This document shows, in pieces, positions 1 through 10,293 of a stretch of DNA of 64,000 nucleotides; position 1 is the first letter of the stretch, and every line of letters starts with the position of its first letter. The notes under the pieces are model-generated. The model was not told the DNA's origin. It searched no databases and worked only from the letters and a program-made list of their open reading frames with translations. A program made the translations under genes and the position numbers. Location of the stretch: the NCBI RefSeq assembly GCF_012584455.1, contig NZ_JABAEB010000001.1:478799-542798 (forward strand), in the 5' to 3' direction. The DNA comes from Shewanella oncorhynchi (lineage in GTDB: Bacteria; Pseudomonadota; Gammaproteobacteria; Enterobacterales; Shewanellaceae).

Positions 1-77
1 GCGCGTGTAGCTCAGCTGGATAGAGTACCTGGCTACGAACCAGGCGGTCGGAGGTTCGACTCCTTCCACGCGCACCA
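1..77 (+). tRNA. tRNA-Arg (anticodon ACG)
   Basis: A full cloverleaf is visible. The 7-bp acceptor stem pairs bases 1-7 with 67-73, A74 is the discriminator and CCA (75-77) is encoded. The anticodon stem CCTGG/CCAGG (28-32/40-44) encloses loop CTACGAA, with anticodon ACG at 35-37. The T-loop GTTCGAC is present. It decodes CGN arginine codons, with A34 presumably deaminated to inosine. The gene starts at the first base of the window, so its promoter or any tRNA genes before it are not visible. Confidence 0.97.
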
Positions 78-85
78 TATAGATA

Positions 86-116
86 AGCCCTGCAAGCAAT
101 TGCAGGGCTTTTTTAT
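86..116 (+). terminator. Rho-independent terminator of the tRNA-Arg transcript
   Basis: A perfect 10-bp stem (86-95 with 100-109) with loop GCAA is followed by a run of T. It begins 9 bases after the tRNA CCA end. Confidence 0.9.
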
Positions 117-120
117 TTTT

Positions 121-656
121 TAATCTGTAATGGTTTAACTCATTATATTTTTACCCGCTTAGGTTTAACCTTAACTTTGCATCATCATCTTTTGCCTTAC
201 CTTAGCTATCTTCGGTGTCGCTATCTTTAGCCATTTCGCTTTAAACACTTCTCCTTCTTAGGTTCAACTCACTGAAGAATCTGCTTTTACCTGTGTTGAG
301 AGTCTATGACGACATTGGATACCCATGTCAGTCTCTCAGAGCTGTCTCTAGAGGTATTAGCTATATAGTGATGTTTACGTATGTCGACAGTGATGGGCTA
401 CGTGCGAGCTCATGAGCGATAGATCCCGGGGAATGATGAGGATGAATGGTGAGGTGGTTTCAATACTGTGCCGTAGGTTAAATGGCAGTGTTTAGAATTG
501 ACTCGGGTTCAATGCGGCATCTGGATCAAGAGCGTAGATTAAGGCTCATAATTGTTCATAGATTGCAGCGATATAGATACAAGAAGGGCTGCCAAGTGGC
601 TGCCCTTCATTCAGTTAGAACCAATCATAACAAGTGAATCAGAGTAAATGAGAAGC
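121..656. other. Intergenic region with no gene recognised
   Basis: This 536-base stretch lies between the tRNA terminator and the 3' end of valS. I find no convincing coding frame, tRNA or repeat in it. The only structure I can support is the imperfect hairpin at 583-608, which probably ends the valS transcript. Confidence 0.6.
583..608 (-). terminator. Probable terminator of the holC-valS transcript
   Basis: An 11-bp stem with one T-T mismatch (583-593 with 598-608) and a 4-base loop AAGT lies about 50 bases past the valS stop codon. The T-run on the minus strand is weak (TTGTATC), so the call rests on stem strength and position. Confidence 0.6.
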
Positions 657-3533
657 TTAAGCTTCTAACTTAGCAAACTCAGATTTTTGTTCATTGAGTT
701 TGTCCATATCTCGCTTGAGATCGGCCATCTTGGCGCGCTCTTTGTCGATAACGTCGGCAGGGGCTTTTGCCACGAAGCCTTGGTTCGACAATTTGCCTTC
801 GATGCGAGCGATCTCTTGGCCGATCTTTTCAAGCTGTTTGTCGATACGGGCCATTTCGGCGGCGACATCGATTAAGCCTGCCATAGGGATCAGCAGCTCC
901 ATTTCGCCAATCAAACCTGTGGTCGACATAGGCGCAGTTTCGCCATCGGCTAAAATGGTCATGCTTTCTAAGCGGGCAAGTGTGGTGAAGAAGGTTTGGT
1001 TCGCTTCAACACGAGCTTTATCCTGCGCGCTAACACCACGAAGTAGGGCATTTAGCGGTTTAGATGGGGCAATGTTCAGTTCGGCGCGAATGTTACGCAC
1101 CGCGACGATCACTTGCTTAACCCATTCTAAATCGGCCATTGCTGCGCTATCGACTTTAGCGGCATCAAATGTTGGGAACGGTGCCAGCATGATGGTATCA
1201 CCTGCGACACCGGCTAACGGTTTAACGCGTTGCCAAATGGTTTCAGTAATATATGGCATCATAGGGTGCATCAGGCGTTGCATAGCTTCGAGCACTGTCA
1301 CTAAGGTGTGACGGGTGCCGCGCATTTGTGCTTCAGTGCCGTTTTGCAATACCGGTTTAGTTAATTCTAAGTACCAGTCACAGAACTGGTTCCAAGTGAA
1401 CTCATACAGGGTATTGGCTGCTAAGTCGAAACGGTAGGCTGTCATGTGATCGTCAAAGGTCTTAACGGTTTGATTGAACAAGCCGATAATCCAGCGGTCG
1501 GCCAACGACAGTTCCATTTCGCCGCCTTTGTGCTCTGGTGAGCCTGGGCCGCAATCTTGATCTTCTGTGTTCATCAACACGTAGCGTGAGGCGTTCCATA
1601 ACTTGTTACAGAAGCTACGGTAACCGTCTAAGCGCTTCATATCCCAGTTGATGTCACGACCCGTTGATGCCATTGCCGCAAGCGTAAAGCGCAGTGCATC
1701 AGTGCCGTGGGCTTCGATGCCGTCGGCAAACTCTTTGCGAGTGCTTTTTTCAATCTTGGCGGCCAGTTGTGGCTGCATCATATTACCGGTACGTTTTTCA
1801 ACTAAATCTTCAAGTCCGATACCGTCGATCATATCTAATGGATCGAGTACGTTACCTTTAGATTTTGACATCTTGTTACCCGCTTCATCGCGGATAAGAC
1901 CAGTTACGTACACGGTTTTGAACGGGACTTGTGGTTTACCGTCTTCATCTTTGATGAAGTGCATGGTCATCATGATCATACGGGCAACCCAGAAGAAGAT
2001 GATGTCAAAACCTGTCACCAACACGTCGGTTGGGTGGAAGGTTTTTAAATCTTCTAAATTGTCAGGCCAGCCGAGTGTAGAGAAAGTCCACAGGGCAGAG
2101 CTGAACCAAGTGTCCAGTACGTCTTCGTCTTGGCGTAATGTCATTGAGTCGGCGATATTGTGCTTAGCACGCACATCGGCTTCGTTGCGGCCGACATAGA
2201 CTTTGCCATTTTCGTCGTACCAAGCAGGGATGCGGTGACCCCACCACAATTGACGCGAAATACACCAGTCTTGAATGTCACGCATCCACGAGAAGTACAT
2301 GTTCTCGTATTGCTGTGGCACAAATTTAATGCTGCCATTTTCAACTGCTTCGATAGCGGTTTTCGCCATTGGCGCAACAGCCACATACCATTGGTCGGTC
2401 AGCATCGGCTCGATAACCACACCTGAGCGATCGCCGTAAGGCACTTTCAAGGCGTGAGGCGCGATTTTTTCGAGCAGCCCTAAAGTGTCAAATTCAGCGA
2501 CGATAGCATCGCGCGCTTTAAAACGGTCAAGTCCGGCAAAACGTTCAGGCAGGCTGCCATCGAGCGTTTTGTTAAAGGTACCGTCAGAGTTCACCACTTC
2601 GGCGCTTGCACGAATGGCGGCATCTAAGGTCAGCACGTTGAACATTGGCAGGTTGTGACGTTTACCGACTTCATAGTCGTTAAAGTCATGGGCTGGGGTG
2701 ATCTTCACGCAACCTGTACCAAAGGCCATGTCGACGTAATCGTCGGCCACGATAGGAATGCGGCGGTTAACAATCGGCAACAGAATAAACTTACCGACCA
2801 GCGCTTGATAGCGTTCATCATCGGGATGCACTGCAACCGCACTGTCGCCGAGCATGGTTTCTGGGCGCGTGGTAGCGACTTCTAAATAGTCTTTACCATC
2901 GGCTGTCAGTTCACCGTCGGCCAGTGGATAACGCAGATGCCACATATGGCCCTGTTTTTCTTTGCTTTCCACTTCTAAATCAGAGATAGCCGTGTGCAGC
3001 TTTGGATCCCAGTTGACCAAACGCTTACCGCGATAAATCAACTCGTCTTCGTACAGACGTACAAACACTTCTTGCACGGCCTTGGACAAGCCTTCGTCCA
3101 TAGTGAAACGCTCGCGGTCCCAATCAACAGAAGCGCCCATACGACGTAGCTGCTTAGTGATAGTGCCGCCCGATTGCGCTTTCCATTCCCACACTTTATC
3201 CATAAAGGCATCGCGACCTAGGTCATGGCGATTTTTGCCTTCTTCGGCTTCAAGCTTACGCTCAACCAACATTTGGGTGGCGATACCCGCATGGTCAGTA
3301 CCGACTTGCCATAGGGTATTTTTGCCTTTCATCCGTTGGTAACGGGTCAAGGTATCCATGATGGTGTCTTGGAAGGCGTGGCCCATGTGCAAGCTGCCCG
3401 TCACGTTTGGTGGCGGGATCATGATGCAATAATTGCCTTGGGATTCATCGCCGTGTGGCTTGAAGTAACCTTGCTCTTCCCAGTTTTGGTAAAGCGTTTG
3501 CTCGATGGACTGCGGATCGTATGTTTTTTCCAT
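657..3533 (-). CDS. valS: Valine--tRNA ligase
   Basis: Cytoplasmic class I aminoacyl-tRNA synthetase that charges tRNA-Val with valine. It has 958 residues, close to the usual length of about 950. The HIGH-type signature reads HMGH at residues 49-52 after PPPNVTGS. The KMSKS loop is at residues 554-558, shortly before [12 protein letters not shown]. The first third contains the editing (CP1) domain with the [10 protein letters not shown] motif. The C-terminal end is a charged, probably coiled-coil arm rich in K, E and D, typical of ValRS. It lies 20 bases downstream of holC on the same strand, the common gammaproteobacterial order, so the two are probably co-transcribed. Confidence 0.98.
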   Translation of the reverse strand: MEKTYDPQSIEQTLYQNWEEQGYFKPHGDESQGNYCIMIPPPNVTGSLHMGHAFQDTIMDTLTRYQRMKGKNTLWQVGTDHAGIATQMLVERKLEAEEGKNRHDLGRDAFMDKVWEWKAQSGGTITKQLRRMGASVDWDRERFTMDEGLSKAVQEVFVRLYEDELIYRGKRLVNWDPKLHTAISDLEVESKEKQGHMWHLRYPLADGELTADGKDYLEVATTRPETMLGDSAVAVHPDDERYQALVGKFILLPIVNRRIPIVADDYVDMAFGTGCVKITPAHDFNDYEVGKRHNLPMFNVLTLDAAIRASAEVVNSDGTFNKTLDGSLPERFAGLDRFKARDAIVAEFDTLGLLEKIAPHALKVPYGDRSGVVIEPMLTDQWYVAVAPMAKTAIEAVENGSIKFVPQQYENMYFSWMRDIQDWCISRQLWWGHRIPAWYDENGKVYVGRNEADVRAKHNIADSMTLRQDEDVLDTWFSSALWTFSTLGWPDNLEDLKTFHPTDVLVTGFDIIFFWVARMIMMTMHFIKDEDGKPQVPFKTVYVTGLIRDEAGNKMSKSKGNVLDPLDMIDGIGLEDLVEKRTGNMMQPQLAAKIEKSTRKEFADGIEAHGTDALRFTLAAMASTGRDINWDMKRLDGYRSFCNKLWNASRYVLMNTEDQDCGPGSPEHKGGEMELSLADRWIIGLFNQTVKTFDDHMTAYRFDLAANTLYEFTWNQFCDWYLELTKPVLQNGTEAQMRGTRHTLVTVLEAMQRLMHPMMPYITETIWQRVKPLAGVAGDTIMLAPFPTFDAAKVDSAAMADLEWVKQVIVAVRNIRAELNIAPSKPLNALLRGVSAQDKARVEANQTFFTTLARLESMTILADGETAPMSTTGLIGEMELLIPMAGLIDVAAEMARIDKQLEKIGQEIARIEGKLSNQGFVAKAPADVIDKERAKMADLKRDMDKLNEQKSEFAKLEA

Positions 3534-3553
3534 GGGAACGTGTCTGTCTCAAA

Positions 3554-4057
3554 CTAATTAAGTGGATGTGTTGCTAAGTCTTGGGTCTGTAAATTGACCC
3601 CTAAGCCGCGATACTGTCGATAACGTTCGCGAGCGACCGCTTTATGCTGATCGTCATTGGCAACAAAATCGATAATGTGGCCAAAGTTTACCGCAAATGG
3701 GGGCGCTTGGTCTGCAAGATTAATCAGAACTTGGCGACTTTTGTTGGCGCCGAGGCGATCAAAACCAATTTCTACCGGCGATCCCGTCATCGGGCCTTCA
3801 CCTTTGAGGTTATGAGGTACAAAGGCACTTGGCTCAAACTGCCATAAAAGTTCATCAATTGCATGGGCTTGCTGTTTATCTTGGCAATGGATATAGACCC
3901 ATTGTTGCTTCACAAAAGCCTGTTGCGCCAGTTGGCATGCCAGAAGATGCATCTCGCAAAGTGCAGGGTTCGCATTCGCGGTTTCAACAGGTGAATCAGC
4001 CTTGGCTTTGGCAGGCGATGCCACTGGCGGCATAAGATAAAACAGCACTTGAGTCAT
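3554..4057 (-). CDS. holC: DNA polymerase III subunit chi
   Basis: Clamp-loader accessory subunit that links the DnaX complex, through psi, to single-strand binding protein. About 167 residues. The conserved features of chi are visible: TQVLFYLM at the N-terminus, IHCQDKQQAHAIDELLWQ, the core FVPHNLKGEGP, PVEIGFDRLG, and RERYRQYR near the C-terminus. I place the start at the ATG of MTQVLFYL, because chi proteins begin at this strand; an in-frame ATG seven codons upstream (4078) is possible but would add unmatched residues. The gene directly precedes valS, as in Escherichia coli. Confidence 0.92.
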   Translation of the reverse strand: MTQVLFYLMPPVASPAKAKADSPVETANANPALCEMHLLACQLAQQAFVKQQWVYIHCQDKQQAHAIDELLWQFEPSAFVPHNLKGEGPMTGSPVEIGFDRLGANKSRQVLINLADQAPPFAVNFGHIIDFVANDDQHKAVARERYRQYRGLGVNLQTQDLATHPLN

Positions 4058-4398
4058 GATTTCAATGCCTTGCTTCACTTGTTTTAGTGGCGAACGAGAG
4101 CAGCAGTTTACACTAAAAGTCAGTATGGGTTAATGCTTAGGGCAAACCTTACGGTGAGGTTTTATCTATCACTGTCTGGCTGGACTTAATGGGATGCTTT
4201 CAAACCGTTGGAGATGAAGAGGGTAGAGCTATAACTCTTTGAAAAATTATTCTAAAACCATTAGTTGTTCAGTTTTTTATTCAAGTTCTTATTCAGGAAA
4301 TCGATTTTCTGATTAAATTAAGAAAATAAAAAAGGCGAAGATTTTCATCTTCACCTTTCATTTATCGAGCCTTTAACACACTAAGGCCGGATAGTCGG
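4058..4398. other. Intergenic region between pepA and holC
   Basis: This stretch is AT-rich and non-coding. It should hold the holC-valS promoter near its left end and holds the pepA terminator hairpin at 4322-4358. I see no other structure. Confidence 0.6.
4322..4358 (-). terminator. Terminator of pepA
   Basis: The stem AAAGG-C-GAAGA / TCTTC-A-CCTTT (4331-4358, one mismatch) is followed on the minus strand by a T-rich run, about 40 bases past the pepA stop. Confidence 0.8.
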
Positions 4399-5907
4399 TT
4401 ATTCGCCGAGTTCAACGCCAGCACGATTGATCAGGAACTGAGTCAATAGTGGCACTGGACGGCCCGTAGAACCTTTGTTAGCACCGCTATTCCAAGCTGT
4501 ACCCGCAACGTCTAAGTGAGCCCAGTTGTACTTTTTAGCAAAGCGCGAAAGGAAACATGCTGCTGTGATAGCTCCAGCAGGACGGCCACCTAAGTTGGTC
4601 ATGTCAGCAAATGGGCTGTCGAGCATATCTTGATACTCATCCCACAATGGCATGCGCCATGCGCGGTCACCACTTTGCTCTCCGGCACTTAATAGCTCGT
4701 GTGCTAGAGGGTTATGGGATGAGAACAGACCCGATGCGTGTTTACCAAGGGCAATTACACACGCGCCAGTCAGGGTTGCAGTATCGATAACCAATTCAGG
4801 ATCAAAACGCTCAACATAGGTTAATACGTCACACAAGACTAGACGGCCTTCCGCATCGGTATTTAATACTTCAACGGTTTGACCTGACATAGTGGTCAGA
4901 ATGTCACCTGGACGGTAAGCATTACCCGATGGCATGTTTTCACAGCCAGCCAGAATACCCACAACGTTGATAGGTAACTTCATATCACAGATGGCTTTCA
5001 TTGTGCCGATAACACCCGCTGCGCCACCCATGTCGTACTTCATTTCGTCCATGGCTTCGCCAGGCTTCAATGAAATGCCACCCGAGTCGAAGGTTAACCC
5101 TTTACCGACTAATACGATGGGTTTTTCTGTGCTATCTACAGCGCCTTTGTATTCCATCACCGTCATGATGGATTCGTTGGCACTGGCGCGACCGACTGCA
5201 AGGTATGAGTTCATGCCCAGTTTGGCCATTTGCTCTTCACCGATAGTGGTGACATGCAGAGTGTCGTGTATTTCAGCCATTTGGCGAGCTTGTGAAGCTA
5301 AATAGGCTGGATTACAGATGTTCGGTGGCATGTTGGCTACATCGCGACATAAATGCATGCCAGCAGATACTGCCATACCATGCTCGATGGCGCGCTCACC
5401 TAAGGTTAATTCACGGCGAGTCGGGACATTGAACACTAATTTACGCAGTGGACGGCGAGTTTCACCTTTGCGGGTCTTCAGGGCATCAAAGCTATAAAGA
5501 CTGCTATTAGTGGTTTCAACCGCTTGACGTACTTTCCAATACGTATCGCGTCCTTTCACGTGCAGTTCAGTTAAGAAGCAAACCGCTTCCATTGAACCCG
5601 TTTCGTTAAGGGTGTTGATTGTCTTAGTGATGATTTGTTTGTATTGGCGTTCGTCTAGTTCTCGTTCTTTGCCACAACCCACTAATAATACACGTTCACT
5701 CAATACGTTAGGAACATGGTGCAGCAATAACATCTGGCCAGGTTTACCTTCCAGATCGCCGCGACGCAGTAGGTTACTGATATAACCTTCGCTAATTTTA
5801 TCTAATTGCTCCGCGATACCCGACAGACGACGGGGTTCATAAACACCGACCACGATACAGGCTGAGCGTTGTTTTTCGGGGCTACCGCTCTTTACGCTAA
5901 ACTCCAT
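4399..5907 (-). CDS. pepA: Cytosol (leucyl) aminopeptidase, M17 family
   Basis: Two-metal aminopeptidase that removes N-terminal residues from peptides in the cytoplasm. In E. coli PepA also binds DNA in XerCD recombination and in carAB control. The product has 502 residues, the normal length. The family signature NTDAEGRL is at residues 349-356, and the metal-binding segment [13 protein letters not shown] lies before it. I chose the ATG at 5907 because an AGGAG lies five bases upstream; a GTG two codons earlier (5913) is less well placed. The gene is divergent from lptF-lptG, a conserved arrangement in gammaproteobacteria. Confidence 0.96.
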   Translation of the reverse strand: MEFSVKSGSPEKQRSACIVVGVYEPRRLSGIAEQLDKISEGYISNLLRRGDLEGKPGQMLLLHHVPNVLSERVLLVGCGKERELDERQYKQIITKTINTLNETGSMEAVCFLTELHVKGRDTYWKVRQAVETTNSSLYSFDALKTRKGETRRPLRKLVFNVPTRRELTLGERAIEHGMAVSAGMHLCRDVANMPPNICNPAYLASQARQMAEIHDTLHVTTIGEEQMAKLGMNSYLAVGRASANESIMTVMEYKGAVDSTEKPIVLVGKGLTFDSGGISLKPGEAMDEMKYDMGGAAGVIGTMKAICDMKLPINVVGILAGCENMPSGNAYRPGDILTTMSGQTVEVLNTDAEGRLVLCDVLTYVERFDPELVIDTATLTGACVIALGKHASGLFSSHNPLAHELLSAGEQSGDRAWRMPLWDEYQDMLDSPFADMTNLGGRPAGAITAACFLSRFAKKYNWAHLDVAGTAWNSGANKGSTGRPVPLLTQFLINRAGVELGE

Positions 5908-6082
5908 GAGCACTCCTAGATTCTTAAAGACAAATTTTTATATTTATTGGATAATGTCTGCTTGTCCCGAAAAGGGCCTAAGTTATTACTCCAAAGGTGA
6001 TTTATTCTCGGCGCTTGAGTCACGCATTTCGTGACGTTAAGTTTACCTAGAACCCCTGAAGCTGGTCAGAAAACTATCAAAA

Positions 6083-6095
6083 GTAAACAGTTTAC
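6083..6095. promoter_or_regulatory. Inverted repeats in the pepA/lptF divergent region
   Basis: GTAAAC-A-GTTTAC (6083-6095) is a perfect 6-bp inverted repeat. A second one, GTCACG-N5-CGTGAC, is at 6019-6035. Either could be an operator for pepA or lptF. I cannot assign a regulator. Confidence 0.3.
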
Positions 6096-6150
6096 ATGAA
6101 AGTTAGTCTGTTACCAGCAAAAAGATAAGTTTAGAGACCGGATCCTGCCT

Positions 6151-7263
6151 GTGATTGTATTTAAATACCTTATTCGAGAAGTTTTAAAGGCACAAATTGC
6201 GGTACTTTTAGTGCTGTTAACTATTTTTATTAGCCAGCATTTCGTGCGTATACTGGCCGATGCCTCCGACGGCGATTTTCCCGCCTCTTTAATCATGACT
6301 CTGATCGGGCTTAATTTGCCTTATCTGGTGATCTTAGTGCTGCCGTTAAGTTTGTTCTTGGGTATTTTACTGGCCCACGGCCGTATGTATTCCGAAAATG
6401 AAATGGTCATTCTCCACGGTGTTGGGGTCAGTGAGTGGTATGTCACCCGCGTAACGCTGATCCTCGCCGTGATCAATATGCTGTTTACTGGCTATTTATC
6501 CCTTTATGTTGCCCCCTGGGCAGAAGAACAGCAAAACCAAGTGCTCGAAAAAGCCCAGTCCGAAGCGGGTCTTGCCGCCTTAATCCAAGGGCGTTTTCAG
6601 GCGAGTCCCAATGGTCGCGCGGTATTATTTGTTGAGCGTATTGGTAAAGATAACGAGTTAGATAAAGTGTTTGTAGCCCAACTGCCAGATCCTGATGATG
6701 AAACTGGCGTGACCAATGTCGTGGTGGCTAAAGGTGGACGAGTACAGGAAGATAGTTCAGGTGCTCAACAATTGAACTTGAATGACGGCGTGCGTTATCA
6801 AGGCAGCCCGAAGGCAAAGGACTACCAAATGATCGAATTTGGTGGTTATAAAATGCAAATTAAAGAGCAGCAAGTTGATGAGCGTCGCCGTAAATTATCT
6901 GCACTGCCCGTTGATGAACTCGTGAAAATTGAAGGTGCTGAAGCCGCTGCTGAATTCCACTGGCGTCTTGCTATCCCACTCGCGATTCCAATTATGACAC
7001 TGATTGCTGTGCCGTTAGCGCGGGTGAATGTGCGCCAAGGTAAGTTTGCTAAGATGTTCCCGGCAGTTCTTTTGTACCTTGGCTATTTTGGACTGATGGT
7101 CGCGGGACGTAAGGCATTGCAAGATGGGATTATTCCACTGTATTTAGGTATGTGGTGGATCCATGTTTCTGCGCTCTTGATGGGGTTATTCTTGCTCGGT
7201 AAAGATAGGCCTATTTTCAGTCGTATATCGTCCTTGTTTGCCAATAAGAAGGTGGCAGCATGA
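6151..7263 (+). CDS. lptF: LPS export ABC transporter permease LptF
   Basis: Inner-membrane subunit of the LptB2FG complex, which extracts lipopolysaccharide from the inner membrane and passes it to the LptC-A-D bridge. It has 370 residues. Membrane segments are visible at the N-terminus (YLIREVLKAQIAVLLVLLTIF), around residues 45-120, and in the last 110 residues. A soluble beta-jellyroll region lies between them (about 130-260). The start is GTG at 6151, with only a weak ribosome-binding site. The last four bases overlap the lptG start (ATGA), which implies translational coupling. Confidence 0.95.
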   Translation: MIVFKYLIREVLKAQIAVLLVLLTIFISQHFVRILADASDGDFPASLIMTLIGLNLPYLVILVLPLSLFLGILLAHGRMYSENEMVILHGVGVSEWYVTRVTLILAVINMLFTGYLSLYVAPWAEEQQNQVLEKAQSEAGLAALIQGRFQASPNGRAVLFVERIGKDNELDKVFVAQLPDPDDETGVTNVVVAKGGRVQEDSSGAQQLNLNDGVRYQGSPKAKDYQMIEFGGYKMQIKEQQVDERRRKLSALPVDELVKIEGAEAAAEFHWRLAIPLAIPIMTLIAVPLARVNVRQGKFAKMFPAVLLYLGYFGLMVAGRKALQDGIIPLYLGMWWIHVSALLMGLFLLGKDRPIFSRISSLFANKKVAA

Positions 7264-8318
7264 AGATATTAGACCTTTATATCGCCAGAATATTGTTAAG
7301 CACTTCAGCGCTTTGTTTGCTGGTGTTGACTGGTTTGTCGGGCATCATCAAATGGGTTGATCAGCTGCGTTTAGTTGGCCGTGGCACCTACAGCATGATG
7401 GATGCTGGCATCTATGTTTTATTTTTAGTGCCACGGGATATTGAAATGTTTTTCCCTATGGCCGTCTTGCTAGGCGCTTTGATTGGTATGGGAATGTTGG
7501 CATCGAATTCCGAACTTGTGGTGATGCAAGCTTCTGGCATGTCCCGTTTACAGATCACTATGTCGGCGATGAAAACTGCTGTGCCTTTGATGTTATTGGT
7601 GATGGTTTTAGGGGAATGGGGCGCACCGATTGCTGAGCAAAAAGCCAATGAGTTGCAAGCTGTTAAACTCTCTGGTGGGAGTTTAATTAAGTCCCATCGT
7701 GGAATTTGGGCAAAGGATGGTGATTTGTTCGTTAATATTGGTGAAGTTGAAAACATCAATAAGCTCAGCAATATCACGCTTTATAAATTCAATAGCGAAC
7801 TTAAGCTCACCAACGTAGTTCACGCAGACCGAGCGGTATTTTCCCAAGATCGCTGGCGTTTATTTGACGTTAAACGTACTGATTTAAGCTATGAGAAAGT
7901 CGTGCTTGAGTATCTTGAAGAAGACCAATGGCAGTCGAGTTTAACGCCAGATAAGCTCAGTGTGGTTTCGATTAAACCCGAGGCGTTATCTATACGGGGT
8001 CTGGTCGGCTATCTTGATTACCTTAAAACTAACAGTCAAGATCCCAGCCGTTATGAGCTTGCTTTATGGCGCAAGGTGATGCAGCCCGTGACGGTCGCAG
8101 TGATGATGTTAGTGGCACTGTCGTTTGTATTTGGTCCGCTGCGGACTGTGACTATGGGCGCGCGCGTATTACTTGGGGTTGTAGCAGGTTTTAGCTTTTA
8201 TATCAGTAATGAGATTTTTGGCCCCATGAGTATAGTGTATGAGCTACCCGCTTATGTGGGGGCTGTTGCGCCAAGCTTGTTGTTTACTGGCGTTGCCTTC
8301 TACTTTATCCGGCGATGA
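7260..8318 (+). CDS. lptG: LPS export ABC transporter permease LptG
   Basis: Partner of LptF in the LptB2FGC lipopolysaccharide extractor. It has 352 residues with the same plan: N-terminal membrane segments, a central periplasmic jellyroll (about 135-265), then C-terminal membrane segments. ILDLYIARILL at the N-terminus is typical of LptG. The ATG overlaps the lptF stop codon by ATGA. A strong hairpin 65 bases downstream ends the operon. Confidence 0.95.
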   Translation: MKILDLYIARILLSTSALCLLVLTGLSGIIKWVDQLRLVGRGTYSMMDAGIYVLFLVPRDIEMFFPMAVLLGALIGMGMLASNSELVVMQASGMSRLQITMSAMKTAVPLMLLVMVLGEWGAPIAEQKANELQAVKLSGGSLIKSHRGIWAKDGDLFVNIGEVENINKLSNITLYKFNSELKLTNVVHADRAVFSQDRWRLFDVKRTDLSYEKVVLEYLEEDQWQSSLTPDKLSVVSIKPEALSIRGLVGYLDYLKTNSQDPSRYELALWRKVMQPVTVAVMMLVALSFVFGPLRTVTMGARVLLGVVAGFSFYISNEIFGPMSIVYELPAYVGAVAPSLLFTGVAFYFIRR

Positions 8319-8383
8319 TACGCAGCTTATTACTCCTTACTCCGGATTCCGTCAATTAAGAATAGTCCATAAAAATAGCCCAT

Positions 8384-8411
8384 AAAAAACGACGCTTTTG
8401 CGTCGTTTTTT
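8384..8411. terminator. Bidirectional terminator between lptG and the RDD gene
   Basis: The perfect 12-bp stem AAAAAACGACGC / GCGTCGTTTTTT has loop TTTT. Its A-run and T-run suit both the plus-strand lptFG operon and the convergent minus-strand gene. Confidence 0.93.
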
Positions 8412-8438
8412 ATATTTCGGATTTACTTAAGAATAAAC

Positions 8439-8948
8439 TTATGCTCCATGCCAGTTACGCATTTGGTTGGCTTCTTTAGACAGCACGACCACTTCTGAGC
8501 GAGTCATCATATCCTGCAGTGCGCGTTTATCATCATTGATTAAAATCCATAAATTGCCAATGCCGAGCAGTGACCAAATGATGCGAGCGTAGGCAGTGAT
8601 TAGACTTAAGTTTTGGCCATTAGGATGTTGAATTTTAAGCCGCCAAGCGCGCATCCCTAAGGTTTGACCGCCCTTACTCCAGAATAATGCGTAGAAAGTG
8701 CCGACACACAAGGCAAGCCAGAGTTGATAAATTCCCTGATAAACCGGCGTGCCATTGAGTGCATCTGAGACATGCTCAAAGCCATTCATGCCAGCCAGTC
8801 CTGAAGCGGTGAGGCCGTAGAAAATCCCAAAGCCCATTGCGCCAGCAACCATATAGACGGCCACGGCTAACATCGAATCGTAAACTGCAGCGCCTAGGCG
8901 GCGGAAGAATCCTGCGCGGGGGAAGTTAGCATGTTCGGTATTGAGCAT
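8439..8948 (-). CDS. RDD family membrane protein
   Basis: Small inner-membrane protein of 169 residues. It opens with the RDD-type motif AGFFRRLGAAVYDSML, followed by two predicted membrane helices (about 27-50 and 73-95). A third conserved block, GGQTLGMRAWRLKI, is the usual RDD signature after helix 2. Some RDD proteins have been linked to ion transport, but most have no known role and I cannot assign one here. An AGGA lies upstream of the ATG. The gene converges on lptG and leads a run of minus-strand genes. Confidence 0.85.
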   Translation of the reverse strand: MLNTEHANFPRAGFFRRLGAAVYDSMLAVAVYMVAGAMGFGIFYGLTASGLAGMNGFEHVSDALNGTPVYQGIYQLWLALCVGTFYALFWSKGGQTLGMRAWRLKIQHPNGQNLSLITAYARIIWSLLGIGNLWILINDDKRALQDMMTRSEVVVLSKEANQMRNWHGA

Positions 8949-9007
8949 TACAGTGTCCTGTTATTGAAGTGCTTACAGCTAATACAAAAAACAATTAATA
9001 CATTAGC

Positions 9008-9265
9008 CTAGGCTTCAGGTTCTTCATCTCTGACAAAGTGGATATTGCTAAAACCAAAGCGGGCAAACTCTACTTTCCTGAATTCTTTTTCAGCCTTGGC
9101 ACCTTTACGAGATGTCATGGCGACTTGTTGTTCCATAGCCAAAAATTTGGTCAGATCTATGCCTTCGGCTTCGGCCACAGCTTCATATAAATCATGGTGT
9201 TTGTCGTAGCTAAAGGCGATAGTTTTCGTCTTACCTTTGAAGGTATAAGTGACTTGACGGGCCAT
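9008..9265 (-). CDS. Small DUF2960-like protein
   Basis: Cytoplasmic protein of 85 residues with no signal peptide or membrane segment. I start it at MARQVTYTFKGKTKT, where AGGAG precedes the ATG; reading further upstream would overlap the 3' end of the DUF486 gene. The conserved-looking core is DLYEAVAEAEGIDLTKFLAMEQQVAM, then a basic stretch SRKGAKAEKEFRK. I recall this as the DUF2960 family of marine gammaproteobacteria, but that rests on memory of the motif. Function unknown. Confidence 0.7.
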   Translation of the reverse strand: MARQVTYTFKGKTKTIAFSYDKHHDLYEAVAEAEGIDLTKFLAMEQQVAMTSRKGAKAEKEFRKVEFARFGFSNIHFVRDEEPEA

Positions 9266-9296
9266 GGGGGGGAGCTCTCCTGAAATAAGTCTGAAA

Positions 9297-9647
9297 TTAA
9301 TTAAATTCACTTCTAAAAATAAAATACACAGCACCTAAGATGCACAGTCCTGCCCACAGATAATCGAGCTTCAATGGTTCTTTCATATAGAAATAGGCAA
9401 AGGGGACAAACAAACTTAAGGTGATGACTTCTTGTAAAATTTTTAACTGGCCGACATTCATTACTGTGTAGCCGATACGGTTAGCAGGCACTTGCAGCAA
9501 GTATTCAAATAGGGCGATACCCCAGCTCACTAAGGCCGCAATAATCCAAGGTTTTGAGCCTAGCGTTTTCAAATGCCCGTACCAAGCAAAGGTCATAAAA
9601 ATATTACTTAAGCAAAGTAAACCGATAGTGGTTAGGGTTGGATTCAT
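9297..9647 (-). CDS. DUF486 (DMT superfamily) membrane protein
   Basis: 116-residue protein with four predicted membrane helices. It matches the DUF486/COG3169 family in length and in the motifs FMTFAWYGHLK, EYLLQVPANRIGY and LKILQEVITLSLFVPFAYFYMKE. These are single-domain relatives of the drug/metabolite transporter fold that probably act as dimers; the substrate is unknown. Its ATG overlaps the stop of the upstream acetyltransferase gene by four bases (ATGA), so the two are translationally coupled. Confidence 0.85.
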   Translation of the reverse strand: MNPTLTTIGLLCLSNIFMTFAWYGHLKTLGSKPWIIAALVSWGIALFEYLLQVPANRIGYTVMNVGQLKILQEVITLSLFVPFAYFYMKEPLKLDYLWAGLCILGAVYFIFRSEFN

Positions 9648-10150
9648 TTTTCATCTCTATGATTAAATTTATAAATCATATACATAGCATCGTCAGTATA
9701 GCTGCCAAGGCATTTATCGATTGCTTTAGGTTTAAAACCCATTTTAAGCCAATAGCTGTCGGCACCTTGTACGGCTACGAGGGATAAGGAATTGAGATTA
9801 TAGCGATCAGCCAGTAGTGTTAGGCGGGTCAGCGCTTTAGCACCGGCGCCTAAACCTTGGGCTTTGGCTGAAATTGCAATATCGTGTAGGTATAGGGTAT
9901 CAGCCTTGGGTAAATGGGTGATGGGCTGATATAGCGCGGGCGGCATATTGGCGGTCCATGGGTGAGCCAAGCAATAACCGACAACCGACTTATCCACTTC
10001 GAACACAAAACAGGACTGAGGTGATACCTGCCATTTACTTTGCAGTACGTGCAGTGGCTCAGGATCCAGTTGTGAGTAACACTCGTCTTGGATCGCTAAA
10101 ATGGCATCCCAATCCTCTGGGGTGATTGCACGCAGTAACATGGCTGACAT
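9644..10150 (-). CDS. GNAT family N-acetyltransferase
   Basis: 168 residues, one GNAT domain. The acetyl-CoA-binding region is visible as LYLHDIAISAKAQGLGAGAKALTRLTLLA, with a Q-G-L-G-A-G variant of the R/Q-x-x-G-x-G/A loop. The C-terminal part (LVAVQGADSYWLKMGFK) is also typical. The acceptor substrate cannot be read from the sequence. It precedes and overlaps the DUF486 gene. An AGGA sits four bases before the chosen ATG; the second ATG three codons later is less well spaced. Confidence 0.88.
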   Translation of the reverse strand: MSAMLLRAITPEDWDAILAIQDECYSQLDPEPLHVLQSKWQVSPQSCFVFEVDKSVVGYCLAHPWTANMPPALYQPITHLPKADTLYLHDIAISAKAQGLGAGAKALTRLTLLADRYNLNSLSLVAVQGADSYWLKMGFKPKAIDKCLGSYTDDAMYMIYKFNHRDEK

Positions 10151-10293
10151 TTATCCTGTTTCAAGAGTCCTGATTCAAATAAGCTCGGCATTATAACCTC
10201 AAGCAGCGTTAAAATGCAGGCTCCAGCGGCAATATAAAGCGCTTTAAAACCCGTATAAACTGAGCTTTCAGCGCTTTTAAGCATTAGCAGCGG

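Noticed and set aside
1..656. Phage or island attachment site at the tRNA-Arg gene
   Set aside because: The tRNA 3' end is not repeated elsewhere in the window that I can see, and no integrase or mobility gene follows.
694..1311. 205-codon open frame on the plus strand inside valS
   Set aside because: It is antisense to a clear, full-length valS with all synthetase motifs. The translation is low in complexity and has no recognisable domain.
1648..2199. 183-codon plus-strand frame within valS
   Set aside because: It overlaps the catalytic region of valS and has no support of its own.
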